Part shown: piece by piece, positions 46,511 to 55,000 of the stretch
Numbering within the stretch: position 1 is the first letter of the stretch
How the letters are laid out: each line of letters opens with the position of its first letter
NCBI GenBank assembly: GCA_965220535.1
Contig: OZ244833.1
Location: 3,472,001 to 3,536,000, forward strand
Source of the DNA: HK1 sp965220535
GTDB lineage: Bacteria; Pseudomonadota; Gammaproteobacteria; HK1
Length of the DNA: 64,000 bases
Direction of reading: 5' to 3'
The notes under the pieces: generated by a model
What the model was told of the DNA's origin: nothing
What the model saw: only the letters and a program-made list of their open reading frames with translations
The model's database searches: none
Made by a program: the position numbers and the translations under genes

Positions 46511-47099
46511 GGGTCGCCGCTCGGGTAATACTTTGAGCCAGCCAATCAGGCAAGCGATGTGCAACGCTCGCCATTATGTCGAAGGCTTCCGCAGGAATTC
46601 TTGGTTTCAGTCTCCGGATCGCATCCTCGACTTCATCGGGTCCGAGCCAAGCCAAGGCGCGCACCACTTGCCCCGCTGGATGGTCGGCCAAGACCAGTTG
46701 CCAAGACGGCGCATTTCGCAACTCTATCTTTCGGTTGCCGAATATGAGCGTACGGCTGCGGCCGGAAGTCAGATAGATAGAACGCATCGGTACCTGCGTT
46801 ATCAGTCCTAGGGCGTTTGCCGCCGACGCGCCGTGCCGAGCGATGGCTTCTCCCCGCTGCGCTGCCAGACCCTTGATTACATGTTCCACCAAGGGGGGCT
46901 GAGTGCCGAATCTGCTCGTCACCATGCGAAAGTAGACGCCTCGTTCGGCACGGAACAGCCGCCCGCGCTTGGCCAAGCGGGACAAGGCCCGGTTGACCCC
47001 GGCCCGGGTGCCGAGGTGAAGCAACTCCTTCGCCACCAGCGGCGTTCCTTCCGGGAGCCCCTCGGCATGCTCCATGATCTTCTCGGTCAGGTATTTCAT
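46503..47099 (-). CDS. abiEi: AbiEi-like antitoxin, copy 1 (toxin-proximal)
   Basis: A 198-residue DUF6088/AbiEi-type antitoxin. An N-terminal winged helix (VAKELLHLGTRAGVNRALSRLAKRGRLFRAERGVYF) autoregulates the operon, and the C-terminal part neutralises the toxin, by family knowledge. It overlaps the toxin gene by 8 bp. Against the other copies it differs at scattered sites (RLFRA, IARHGAS, ATHA end). Confidence 0.85.
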   Translation of the reverse strand: MKYLTEKIMEHAEGLPEGTPLVAKELLHLGTRAGVNRALSRLAKRGRLFRAERGVYFRMVTSRFGTQPPLVEHVIKGLAAQRGEAIARHGASAANALGLITQVPMRSIYLTSGRSRTLIFGNRKIELRNAPSWQLVLADHPAGQVVRALAWLGPDEVEDAIRRLKPRIPAEAFDIMASVAHRLPDWLAQSITRAATHA

Positions 47100-47227
47100 G
47101 GTCGATCTCCCATCGGTTTCGTCAAAGCGGGAGGCGTTTTTCCGATCTCCCGCACCACATTCTATACCGGGCTGCGATGCCGGTCACCTTTCATACCCGG
47201 TTTTCGCCTGAAAAATAAAGGCATGGT

Positions 47228-47824
47228 TCAGGCATTGTTCGCCGCCCGGGTGATGCTTCGAGCCAGCCAATCAGGCAAGCGATGCGCAACGCTCGCCATT
47301 ATGTCGAAGGCTTCCGAAGGAATTCTTGGTTTCAGTCTCCGGATCGCATCCTCGACTTCCTCGGGTCCGAGCCAAGCCAAGGCGCGCATCACTTGTCCCG
47401 CTGGATGGTCGGCCAAGACCAGTTGCCAGTGCGGTGCGTTTCGCAGTTCTACTTTTAGATTACCGAACATGAGCGTGCGGCTGCGGCCGGAAGTCAGGTA
47501 GATAGTCTGCACCGGTACCTGCGTTATCAGCCCTAGGGCGTTTGCCGCGTCCGCGCCGGTTTCGACGATGGCTTCTCCCCGCTGTGCTGCCAGCCCCTTG
47601 ATTACATGCTCCACCAAGGGGGGGTGAGTGCCGAATCTGCTCGTCACCATGCGAAAGTAGACGCCTCGTTCGGCACGGAACAGCTGCCCGCGCTTGGCCA
47701 AGCGGGACAAGGCCCGGTTGACCCCGGCACGAGTGCCGAGATGAAGCAACTCCTTCGCCACCAGAGGCGTTCCTTCAGGGAGCCCCTCGGCATGCTCCAT
47801 GATCTTCTCGGTCAGGTATTTCAT
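47228..47824 (-). CDS. AbiEi-like antitoxin, copy 2
   Basis: Same 198-residue product as copy 1 with about a dozen substitutions (VETGADA, VQTIYLTS, MFGNLKVELRNAPHW). Its frame is intact, which suggests selection has kept it. It starts exactly 725 bp from copy 1. It is separated from copy 1 by a 128-bp spacer with a hairpin. Confidence 0.85.
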   Translation of the reverse strand: MKYLTEKIMEHAEGLPEGTPLVAKELLHLGTRAGVNRALSRLAKRGQLFRAERGVYFRMVTSRFGTHPPLVEHVIKGLAAQRGEAIVETGADAANALGLITQVPVQTIYLTSGRSRTLMFGNLKVELRNAPHWQLVLADHPAGQVMRALAWLGPEEVEDAIRRLKPRIPSEAFDIMASVAHRLPDWLARSITRAANNA

Positions 47825-47952
47825 GGTCTATCTCCCATCGGTTTCGTCAAAGCGGGAGGCGTTTTTCCGATCTCCCGCACCACATTCTATACCGGGCTGC
47901 GATGCCGGTCACCTTTCATAGCCGGTTTTCGCCTGAAAAAGACAGGCATGGT

Positions 47953-48549
47953 TCAGGCATTGTTCGCCGCCCGGGTGATGCTTCGAGCCAGCCAATCGGG
48001 CAAACGATGCGCAACGCTCGCCATTATCTCGAAGGCCTCCGAAGGAATTCTTGGCTTCAGTCTCCGGATCGCGTCCTCGACTTCACCGGGTCCGAGCCAA
48101 GCCAAGGCGCGCACCACTTGTCCTGCCGGATGGTCGGCCAAGACCAGTTGCCAAGACGGTGCGTTTCGCAGTTCTACCTTTCGCTTGCCGAATATGAGCA
48201 TGCGACTGCGGCTGGAGGTCATATAGATAGAACGCACCGGTACCTGCGTTATCAGCCCCAGGGCGTTTGCTGCATCTGCACCGTTTTGGACGATGGCCTC
48301 TCCCCGCTGCGTTGCCAGCCCCTTGATTGCTCGCTCCACAGAAGGTGGGTGTGTGCCGAATCGGCTCGTCACCATACGAAAGTAGACGCCTCGCTCGGCA
48401 CGGATCAGCTGCCCGTGCTTGGCCAAGCGGGACAAGGCCCGGTTGACCCCGGCATGAGTGCCGAGGTGAAGCAACTCCTTCGCCACCAGCGGCGTTCCTT
48501 CCGGGAGCCCCTCGGCATGCTCCATGATCTTCTCGGTCAGGTATTTCAT
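47953..48549 (-). CDS. AbiEi-like antitoxin, copy 3
   Basis: 198 residues, intact. Differences lie mostly in the middle (LGTHAGVNRA, KHGQLIRA, PSVERAIKGLATQ, VQNGADA, YMTSSRSRMLIFGKRK). Starts 725 bp from copy 2 with the same spacer and hairpin. Confidence 0.85.
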   Translation of the reverse strand: MKYLTEKIMEHAEGLPEGTPLVAKELLHLGTHAGVNRALSRLAKHGQLIRAERGVYFRMVTSRFGTHPPSVERAIKGLATQRGEAIVQNGADAANALGLITQVPVRSIYMTSSRSRMLIFGKRKVELRNAPSWQLVLADHPAGQVVRALAWLGPGEVEDAIRRLKPRIPSEAFEIMASVAHRLPDWLARSITRAANNA

Positions 48550-48670
48550 GGTCTATCTCCCATCGGTTTCGTCAAAGCGGGAGGCGTTTTTTCGATCTCC
48601 CGCATCACGTACCGGGCTGCGATACCGGTCGCCTCATAATCGGTTCTCGCCTGACAAAGACAGGCATGTT

Positions 48671-49267
48671 TCAGGCATTGTTCGCCGCCCGGGCGATGCT
48701 TCGAGCCAGCCAATCGGGCAAACGATGCGCAACGCTCGCCATTATGTCGAATGCTTCCGCAGGAATTCTTGGTTTCAGTCTCCGGATCGCGTCCTCGACT
48801 TCTTCAGGTCCGAGCCAAGCCAAGGCGCGAACCACTTGTCCCGTCGGATGGTCGGCCAAGATCAGCTGCCAAGGAGGCGCATTTCGCAGCTCTACTTTTT
48901 GTTTGCCGAGCATGAGCATGCGGCTGCGGCCAGAAGTCAGATAGATGTATCGCATCGGTACCTGTGTTATCAGCCCGAGGGCGTTTGCCGCCGCCGCGCC
49001 ATGCCGAACGATGGCCTCTCCCCGCTGTGCTGCCAGCCCCTTGATTATTCGTTCCACCGAAGGTGGATGCGTGCCGAATCTGCTCGTTACCATGCGAAAG
49101 TAGACGCCTCGCTCGGCACGGATCAGCTGCCCGCGCTTGGCCAAGCGGGACAAGGCTCGGTTGACCCCGGCCCGGGTGCCGAGATGAAGCAACTCCTTTG
49201 CCACCAGAGGCGTTCCTTCCGGGAGCCCCTCGGCATGCTCCATGATCTTCTCGGACAGGTATTTCAT
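48671..49267 (-). CDS. AbiEi-like antitoxin, copy 4 (promoter-proximal)
   Basis: 198 residues, intact, start 718 bp from copy 3. It begins MKYLSEKIMEHAEG and differs in ERIIKGLA, VRHGAAA, RYIYLTS and MLGKQK. Its upstream region differs from the other three spacers and should carry the operon promoter. The tail ITRAANNA/IARAANNA is shared with copies 2 and 3. Confidence 0.85.
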   Translation of the reverse strand: MKYLSEKIMEHAEGLPEGTPLVAKELLHLGTRAGVNRALSRLAKRGQLIRAERGVYFRMVTSRFGTHPPSVERIIKGLAAQRGEAIVRHGAAAANALGLITQVPMRYIYLTSGRSRMLMLGKQKVELRNAPPWQLILADHPTGQVVRALAWLGPEEVEDAIRRLKPRIPAEAFDIMASVAHRLPDWLARSIARAANNA

Positions 49268-49350
49268 GGTCTGTTTCCGGTCGGAAAAATGCATTGTTAT
49301 GGCGATTTGGCGATCTTATGTGCGCACGTACAACCCTTTCTGCGTGACAT

Positions 49351-49389
49351 TTTATACAAGCCATACGAGCCATACAAGCCATACGAGGC
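49351..49389 (-). promoter_or_regulatory. Candidate antitoxin-operon promoter in a 9-bp repeat
   Basis: Four 9-bp units (ATACAAGCC/ATACGAGCC on the plus strand) run from 49354 to 49389. On the minus strand they read as repeated GGCTTGTAT and give TTGTAT, 17 bp, TAAAAT with an extended TG, about 85 bp before the first antitoxin ATG. The repeated words could also be AbiEi binding sites. Confidence 0.4.
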
Positions 49390-49868
49390 TTCGCTTTCGG
49401 CTAACGGCTTGCCCAAGACTGCCGGCAGTATTCGGCGCAAAGCGGGGGGCTCGTTCGTCTTCGTATTTGTCGACCGTTGTCCGGCAAGCGGTTCGATTTC
49501 GGCTATCGTTCACGACTTCCAAGACGACATCGCTCGGGAAGGGGTTTGTCGCCGTCCTTTTATCCGCCTCTTATCCGCCTTCGAAGAAGGCAATGGCCGG
49601 GCCGAGCGCTTCGTTCGCGACTGTGGAGGGGGAACTCGCTTCGAGGTCCAAGCCCGAGAAGACCGTCTAGGGGTCGCAACGGGCGCTAGAAAGGAGTTCC
49701 AAGGCGAAGGCAGCGAACTCCGATGGAGTCATCGCCACCGATATCGTCCGCCGATTCCCTTCGAAATGCGCGGCGATCGACCGTCTCCCTTCCCTCGCAT
49801 ATACACTTCGCAAGCGTCAGCCTCGATAACCATCGGGTATCGCCCACCGCTTAACGATCGAAGAAGAT
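49390..49868. other. Intergenic, no gene seen
   Basis: About 480 bp between the divergent antitoxin operon and the alcohol dehydrogenase gene. Only Arg/Ser-rich open frames of no recognisable kind. Confidence 0.4.
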
Positions 49869-51020
49869 ATGGCCATGAAACTCGTCGCTAACTGGAACTA
49901 CCCGACCGCGGTCCGCTTCGGCGCAGGTCGGATCGCCGAAATCGGCGAGGCCTGCGCTGCCGCCGGTATCGCCAAGCCCCTTTTGGTCGTCGACCGCGGT
50001 TTGGTCTCGATGGAAATCACCCGACGCACCCTGTCGCTGATGGAGGCCGCCGGTCTCGGCAACGCCGTATTCTCCGATCTCGACTCCAATCCGACGGACA
50101 AGAACGTAGCGGCGGGTTTGGAAGTCTTTCGGGAGGGCGAATTCGATGGCGTGGTGGCCTTCGGTGGCGGCTCGGGGCTTGACCTCGGCAAGACCGTCGC
50201 CTTCATGGCCGGCCAATCGCGCCCGCTGTGGGATTTCGAGGATATCGGCGATTGGTGGACCCGCGCCGACCCCGCCGGTATTCGCCCCATCGTCGCCGTC
50301 CCCACCACTGCAGGCACCGGCTCCGAAGTCGGCCGCGCAGGAGTCATCACGAATACCGAGCGGCTCGAAAAGAAGATCATCTTCCATCCCAAAATGCTTC
50401 CTGCCGTCGTGATCTGCGACCCTGAACTGACCCAAGGAATGCCGAAACCCATCACCGCCGGCACCGGGCTCGACGCTTTCGCGCATTGCGTGGAGGCCTA
50501 TTGCTCGCCGCATTACCACCCCATGAGCCAGGGCATCGCCTTGGAGGGGATGCGTCTCGTCAAGGAATATTTGCCGCGGGCATATCGAAATGGCACGGAT
50601 TTGGAGGCTCGGGCCCACCTGATGAGCGCCGCGATGATGGGCGCGACGGCCTTCCAAAAAGGTCTCGGCGCTATCCATGCCATCAGCCATCCGGTCGGCG
50701 CGGTGCACCATACCCATCACGGGACGACGAACGCCGTGTGCATGCCGCCGGTTCTTCGCTTCAATCGCTCGGCAATCGAAGAGGTGATCGGGCGGGCGGC
50801 GGATTATCTCGGCATCCCCGAGGGATACGAGGGCTTTTGCGCGTATGTGGACGAGTTCAACGCGGCGATGGGGATACCGAAAACCCTCACCGCCTTGGGC
50901 GTCGAAGATCCGGATATCGACCGGCTGACCGAATCCGCGCTTGCCGATCCCAGCGTCGGCGGCAACCCGGTCAAGATGACCTACGACAACACTCGCGCCC
51001 TGATCGAAGCCTGTTTGTGA
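49869..51020 (+). CDS. Iron-containing alcohol dehydrogenase
   Basis: A 383-residue group III (Fe) ADH. VVAFGGGSGLDLGKTVAFM is the NAD loop, PTTAGTGSEVG the conserved turn, and the metal ligands lie in the Asp of CDPELT and in TGLDAFAHCVEAYCS plus HAISHPVGAVHHTHHG. It oxidises or reduces a small alcohol, aldehyde or hydroxy acid with NAD(P); the exact substrate is unknown. Length is normal, and ATG 49869 has GAAGAAG upstream. Confidence 0.93.
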   Translation: MAMKLVANWNYPTAVRFGAGRIAEIGEACAAAGIAKPLLVVDRGLVSMEITRRTLSLMEAAGLGNAVFSDLDSNPTDKNVAAGLEVFREGEFDGVVAFGGGSGLDLGKTVAFMAGQSRPLWDFEDIGDWWTRADPAGIRPIVAVPTTAGTGSEVGRAGVITNTERLEKKIIFHPKMLPAVVICDPELTQGMPKPITAGTGLDAFAHCVEAYCSPHYHPMSQGIALEGMRLVKEYLPRAYRNGTDLEARAHLMSAAMMGATAFQKGLGAIHAISHPVGAVHHTHHGTTNAVCMPPVLRFNRSAIEEVIGRAADYLGIPEGYEGFCAYVDEFNAAMGIPKTLTALGVEDPDIDRLTESALADPSVGGNPVKMTYDNTRALIEACL

Positions 51021-51241
51021 TCTCTTGTCGTATGAGCTAAGCGCAGTGCGAGGGCGAAACTTAGGCTTTCACCTCGATCGATCGCAGCCCCTTGGTCTTT
51101 GCTCGGATTCTCGGTCGGCGAGGTCTTGCGTCGATCTTCGTGCTCATATATATTCCGTCTGTTTTGTATGTGTGGGGGGGGATAGATAGCCATCCTCGCC
51201 TCGTCGACAACCACGATACCTTCGCGAAAAGCAAAAGGCCG

Positions 51242-52009
51242 ATGTCCGAACTCGCCGCTTATATCGATCAGATCCGTCGGGATACGAAAGGGACGCCGCG
51301 GGCTCGGGGCACGGCCTTCGAAAACATCGTGCGCTTCTATCTGCAGACCGATCCGCTGCAAAAAAGCCGATATAGCAAGGTGCAGACCTACCTCGAGTGG
51401 GCCAACGATCGCGGCGAGGAAGGGCAGGATATCGGTATCGACCTTGTTGCCGAGCAGGTCGACGGCAAAGGCTACGCCGCCATTCAATGTAAATGCTACG
51501 AAACCGATAAAACTATCGGCATGGGCGATTTGAATCGATTCATATCCGCCTCCAGTCGAAAGGAATTCGTGCTTAGAATCCTCGTCGATACGACGACCTC
51601 GGATTGGGGGGCCAACGCCGAAAAACTCGTTTCCTCTCTCGCCCCGGATTTCATCCGGTTGAAAACGGAGCAGATGGAGAAAAGCGCCATCGATTGGGGC
51701 CGCTATATCCATAAACACGAAAGCGCCCTCAAAAAGCCGAAGCGTTTGATGCCGCATCAAAAGGCGGCGCTCAAGCAGGTCATGGAGGGCTTCGAAAAGT
51801 CGGACCGCGGTAAAATGATTATGGCTTGTGGTACGGGGAAGACATTCACTAGCCTCAAGATCGCCGAGGAGTTTTCTTCTCCCGAAATCTCTAAAAGCAT
51901 ATATAAATCAATAATTTACCCCCCCCCCCCCCCCCCCCCCCCTCCCCGTCCTCAAAGGGGCTTCCTCGATCCATTGATACCCACCCTCAGGGAAATATCC
52001 TCTACCTAG
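51242..52009 (+). CDS. Type ISP-like RM enzyme, N-terminal part (nuclease + helicase motif I), off-frame
   Basis: The first 230 residues match the N-terminus of a type ISP-like restriction enzyme. RGTAFENIVRFYL, EEGQDIGIDLVAEQ and AAIQCKCYE give an Mrr-like PD-(D/E)xK nuclease. MPHQKAALKQVMEGF is the Q-like motif and MACGTGKTFTSLKIAEEF the helicase Walker A. The frame then enters a run of 24 C, passes through nine prolines and stops at 52009. ATG 51242 is chosen; an upstream in-frame stretch is not protein-like. As drawn this is a truncated product; with 22 or 25 C it joins the next frame into about 1,656 residues. Confidence 0.85.
   Translation: MSELAAYIDQIRRDTKGTPRARGTAFENIVRFYLQTDPLQKSRYSKVQTYLEWANDRGEEGQDIGIDLVAEQVDGKGYAAIQCKCYETDKTIGMGDLNRFISASSRKEFVLRILVDTTTSDWGANAEKLVSSLAPDFIRLKTEQMEKSAIDWGRYIHKHESALKKPKRLMPHQKAALKQVMEGFEKSDRGKMIMACGTGKTFTSLKIAEEFSSPEISKSIYKSIIYPPPPPPPPPRPQRGFLDPLIPTLREISST
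51919..51942 (+). repeat. Run of 24 C, candidate phase-variation switch
   Basis: Twenty-four consecutive C, then TCCCCG, inside the restriction-modification gene. The two flanking frames differ by one; adding one C or removing two brings them together, so 24 C is OFF and 22 or 25 is ON. An 8-G run also lies at 51174-51181 upstream of the start. Confidence 0.9.
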
Positions 52010-52026
52010 TCCCATCGCTGGCCTTG

Positions 52027-55000
52027 ATGGCCCAAACCGTTCGGGAATGGAACAACGATACCGGCTTGCCGATGCGCTCCTTTGCGGTGTGCTCCGATAT
52101 CCAAGTCGGCACCCGCAGAAAATATGCAGGCAAAGACGATATCGCCGAAATCTCCACCACGGATTTGGAAATTCCGGCGACGACCGACCCGCAAAAACTC
52201 GGCATCGCAATGGCCAATCGGCAGCCCCGGTCGGCAGGCGGGCTCTCGGTCGTATTCGCCACCTATCAATCGATACAAGTCATTGCCGAGGCCCAGAAAA
52301 AACACGCCGTCCCCCATTTCGATTTGATTGTTTGCGACGAAGCCCACCGCACCACCGGAGCGACTTTGGCGGGTACGGAGGAATCCAACTTCGTCAAGGT
52401 TCACGATAACGATATCATCGCCGGCGACAAACGCCTTTATATGACGGCGACCCCTCGGATTTTCTCCGATGCCGTCGTTCAGCGCGCCCGCGAAGTCGAG
52501 GCCTCGCTGGCCTCGATGGACGATGAAAAACTCTTCGGCCCCATTTTCCATTATTTGAGTTTCGGCAAGGCCGTCGAGCAGCGCTTATTGTCGGACTATA
52601 AAGTCGTCGTCCTCAAAATCGACGAAGGCACCATCAGCGCCGCTGTGCAAAGCGCATTGGCCGACGAGTCGAACGAACTGCAACTCGACGATGCCACCAA
52701 AATCATCGGTTGCTACAAAGCCTTGGCCAAACAAGGATTGAAGGAGGATTTACGCACCGACCCCGGCCCGATGCGCCGGGCCTTGGCCTTTTGCCGAAGC
52801 ATCAAGAGTTCGAAACTCATCGAGAGCGAGTTCACCCGGGTCGTCGATGAATATATCGAGCAGGAGCGGGATCGGGAAGGGCAAGAACAAGCGTTTCTCC
52901 CTTGCGAAGTGGAGCATATCGACGGCACCTTCAGAGCCAAAGAACGCGGCCGATTGCTGGACTGGTTGCGAGATGATTCGCAAGAGACGGGCTGTCGAAT
53001 CCTGACCAACGCCCGGGTGTTGAGCGAGGGCGTCGATGTCCCGGCGCTCGATGCGATTTTGTTCCTGCATCCGCGTAAAAGCCAGATCGACGTCGTGCAA
53101 GCCGTCGGGCGCGTGATGCGCCGCGCCGAGGGCAAGAAACTGGGCTATGTGGTGCTACCGGTCGGGATTCCGGCAGGGGTTCCGCCGGAGGAAGCCCTCA
53201 AAGACAACAAAAGATTCCAGGTGATCTGGCAAATCCTCAACGCTTTGCGAGCCCACGACGAGCGTTTGGATGCGGTTATCAACCAAGGCGGGCTGGGCCA
53301 GGATATTTCCGATCGCATCGAAATCGTCACCGTCGTCGATCAGTTGCCGAGCGCGCGCAAACCCGCGGGCGAGAAGATCGACATCGGTGGCAGGGCGGGC
53401 CAAGACCCTGCCGAATACCCCGATGAGCCCCTCGATGAAACCCTTAAACAAGAGCCGTTGCCGATCGACGAGGAGTTCTCGCGGGCGGTGCTCGCGATGT
53501 TGGTCGATAAATGCGGCAACCGGACCTATTGGGCGGATTGGGCGAAGGACGTTGCCGAAATCGCGCAAAAACATATCAGCCGTCTGAAAGGAATTCTCAA
53601 AGCGAGGCTCGATCTTCGAGAAAAATTCGATGACTTTCTGAAAGAACTCAAAGCGGAGATCAACGACAGCATCGAAGAAAGCGACGCCATCGAGATGTTG
53701 GCGCAGCATATCGTCACACGACCGGTATTCGAGGCTTTGTTCCGGGGCGGAGCGTCGATCGATCAGAACCCCGTATCCCGGGCGATGCAGAAGATCCTGG
53801 ATCAACTGGAGCCCGAGCATCTCGAAAAAGAAGCCGTCTCCCTCGAGGGTTTTTACGAGAGCGTTCGCCGTCGCACCGATGGCTTGACCGATCCGAAGGC
53901 GCGACAAAATCTGGCGGCCGAACTCTATGAGAGTTTCTTCCGCAACGCCTTTCCCCTCACCGCACAAAGATTGGGGGTGGCTTATACCCCGGTGGAAATC
54001 GTCGATTTCATCATCCACTCGATCAACGATTTGCTCGAACAGGAATTCGGCGAAACGCTGTCTTCGGAAAATATCAATATCTTGGAGCCTTTCGTCGGCA
54101 CCGGCACGTTTATCGCCCGCCTGCTGCAATCGGGTCTGATCGAGCCAAAAGATCTCGAGCGCAAATACGAAAACGAGATTTTCGCCAATGAGATACAACT
54201 GCTGCCTTATTATATTTCCCTGATCAATATCGAATCGGCCTATCAAGCGGTCTCGAAAGAGGGGGTCTACAGATCATTCAAAGGCCTGAATCTGACCGAT
54301 ACTTTCGAGGTGAAAAAACCGGATCTTCTCCGCCGATATTTCGAGGAGACCCATCAGCGAAGGGAGAGGATGGAAAAGCGGCGGATCGATGTGATTCTTG
54401 GGAATCCGCCTTATTCGGTGGGGCAGAGGAGTCAAAATGATAATGCTCAGAATATTTTTTATCCGGAATTGAATGGTCGTGTTAACGAAACTTATGTCAA
54501 AGGCTCGTCAGCAACCAATCACAAGTCTTTGTACGACAGTTATATCCGTGCGATACGTTGGGCTACCGATCGCATTCAAGACAAAGGAATCATCGGCTTT
54601 GTCACCAATGCCAGTTGGATCGAAAACGCCTCGGCCGACCGCATGCGGGCTTGTTTGCGGGAAGAGTTCAGCAGCCTTTACGTGTTTAATCTGAGGGGTA
54701 ACGCACGCTTATCTGGTGACGCGAGGAGAAGGGAAAAGGGTAGTGTTTTTGGTATTAGCGCTCGAGTTCCTGTCGTGGTTGCCTTATTGATCAAAAATCC
54801 CGAAGCGGAGAAGTCGGGGGAGATTTTCTACTGCGATATCGGAGACTATCTGAGCCGGGAAGAAAAATTGGATCTTATACGGGCCTTTTATGGCGTTGCT
54901 TTGATGCAACAACAAGACAAGTGGAAGAAAATTCAACCGGACGAACATCATGATTGGATGAATCAGCGGCGCTCTGATTTTAAGAAATATATATGTATAG

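Larger units (their letters stand above)
46503..49267 (-). repeat. 725-bp tandem array of antitoxin genes with hairpin spacers
   Basis: Four gene-sized units at 725, 725 and 718 bp. Each spacer before copies 1-3 has the stem GCGGGAG/CTCCCGC at 47127-47153, 47852-47878 and 48577-48603, 27 bp upstream of the next ATG, with little U-tract. The hairpins could set differential expression of the downstream copies. Confidence 0.9.

Noticed and set aside
48524..49891. Long plus-strand frame across antitoxin copy 4
   Set aside because: Antisense of the antitoxin gene and its spacer; no family features.
51174..51181. 8-G run as a second phase-variation tract
   Set aside because: Lies upstream of the preferred start and is short; it could affect the promoter but nothing shows it.
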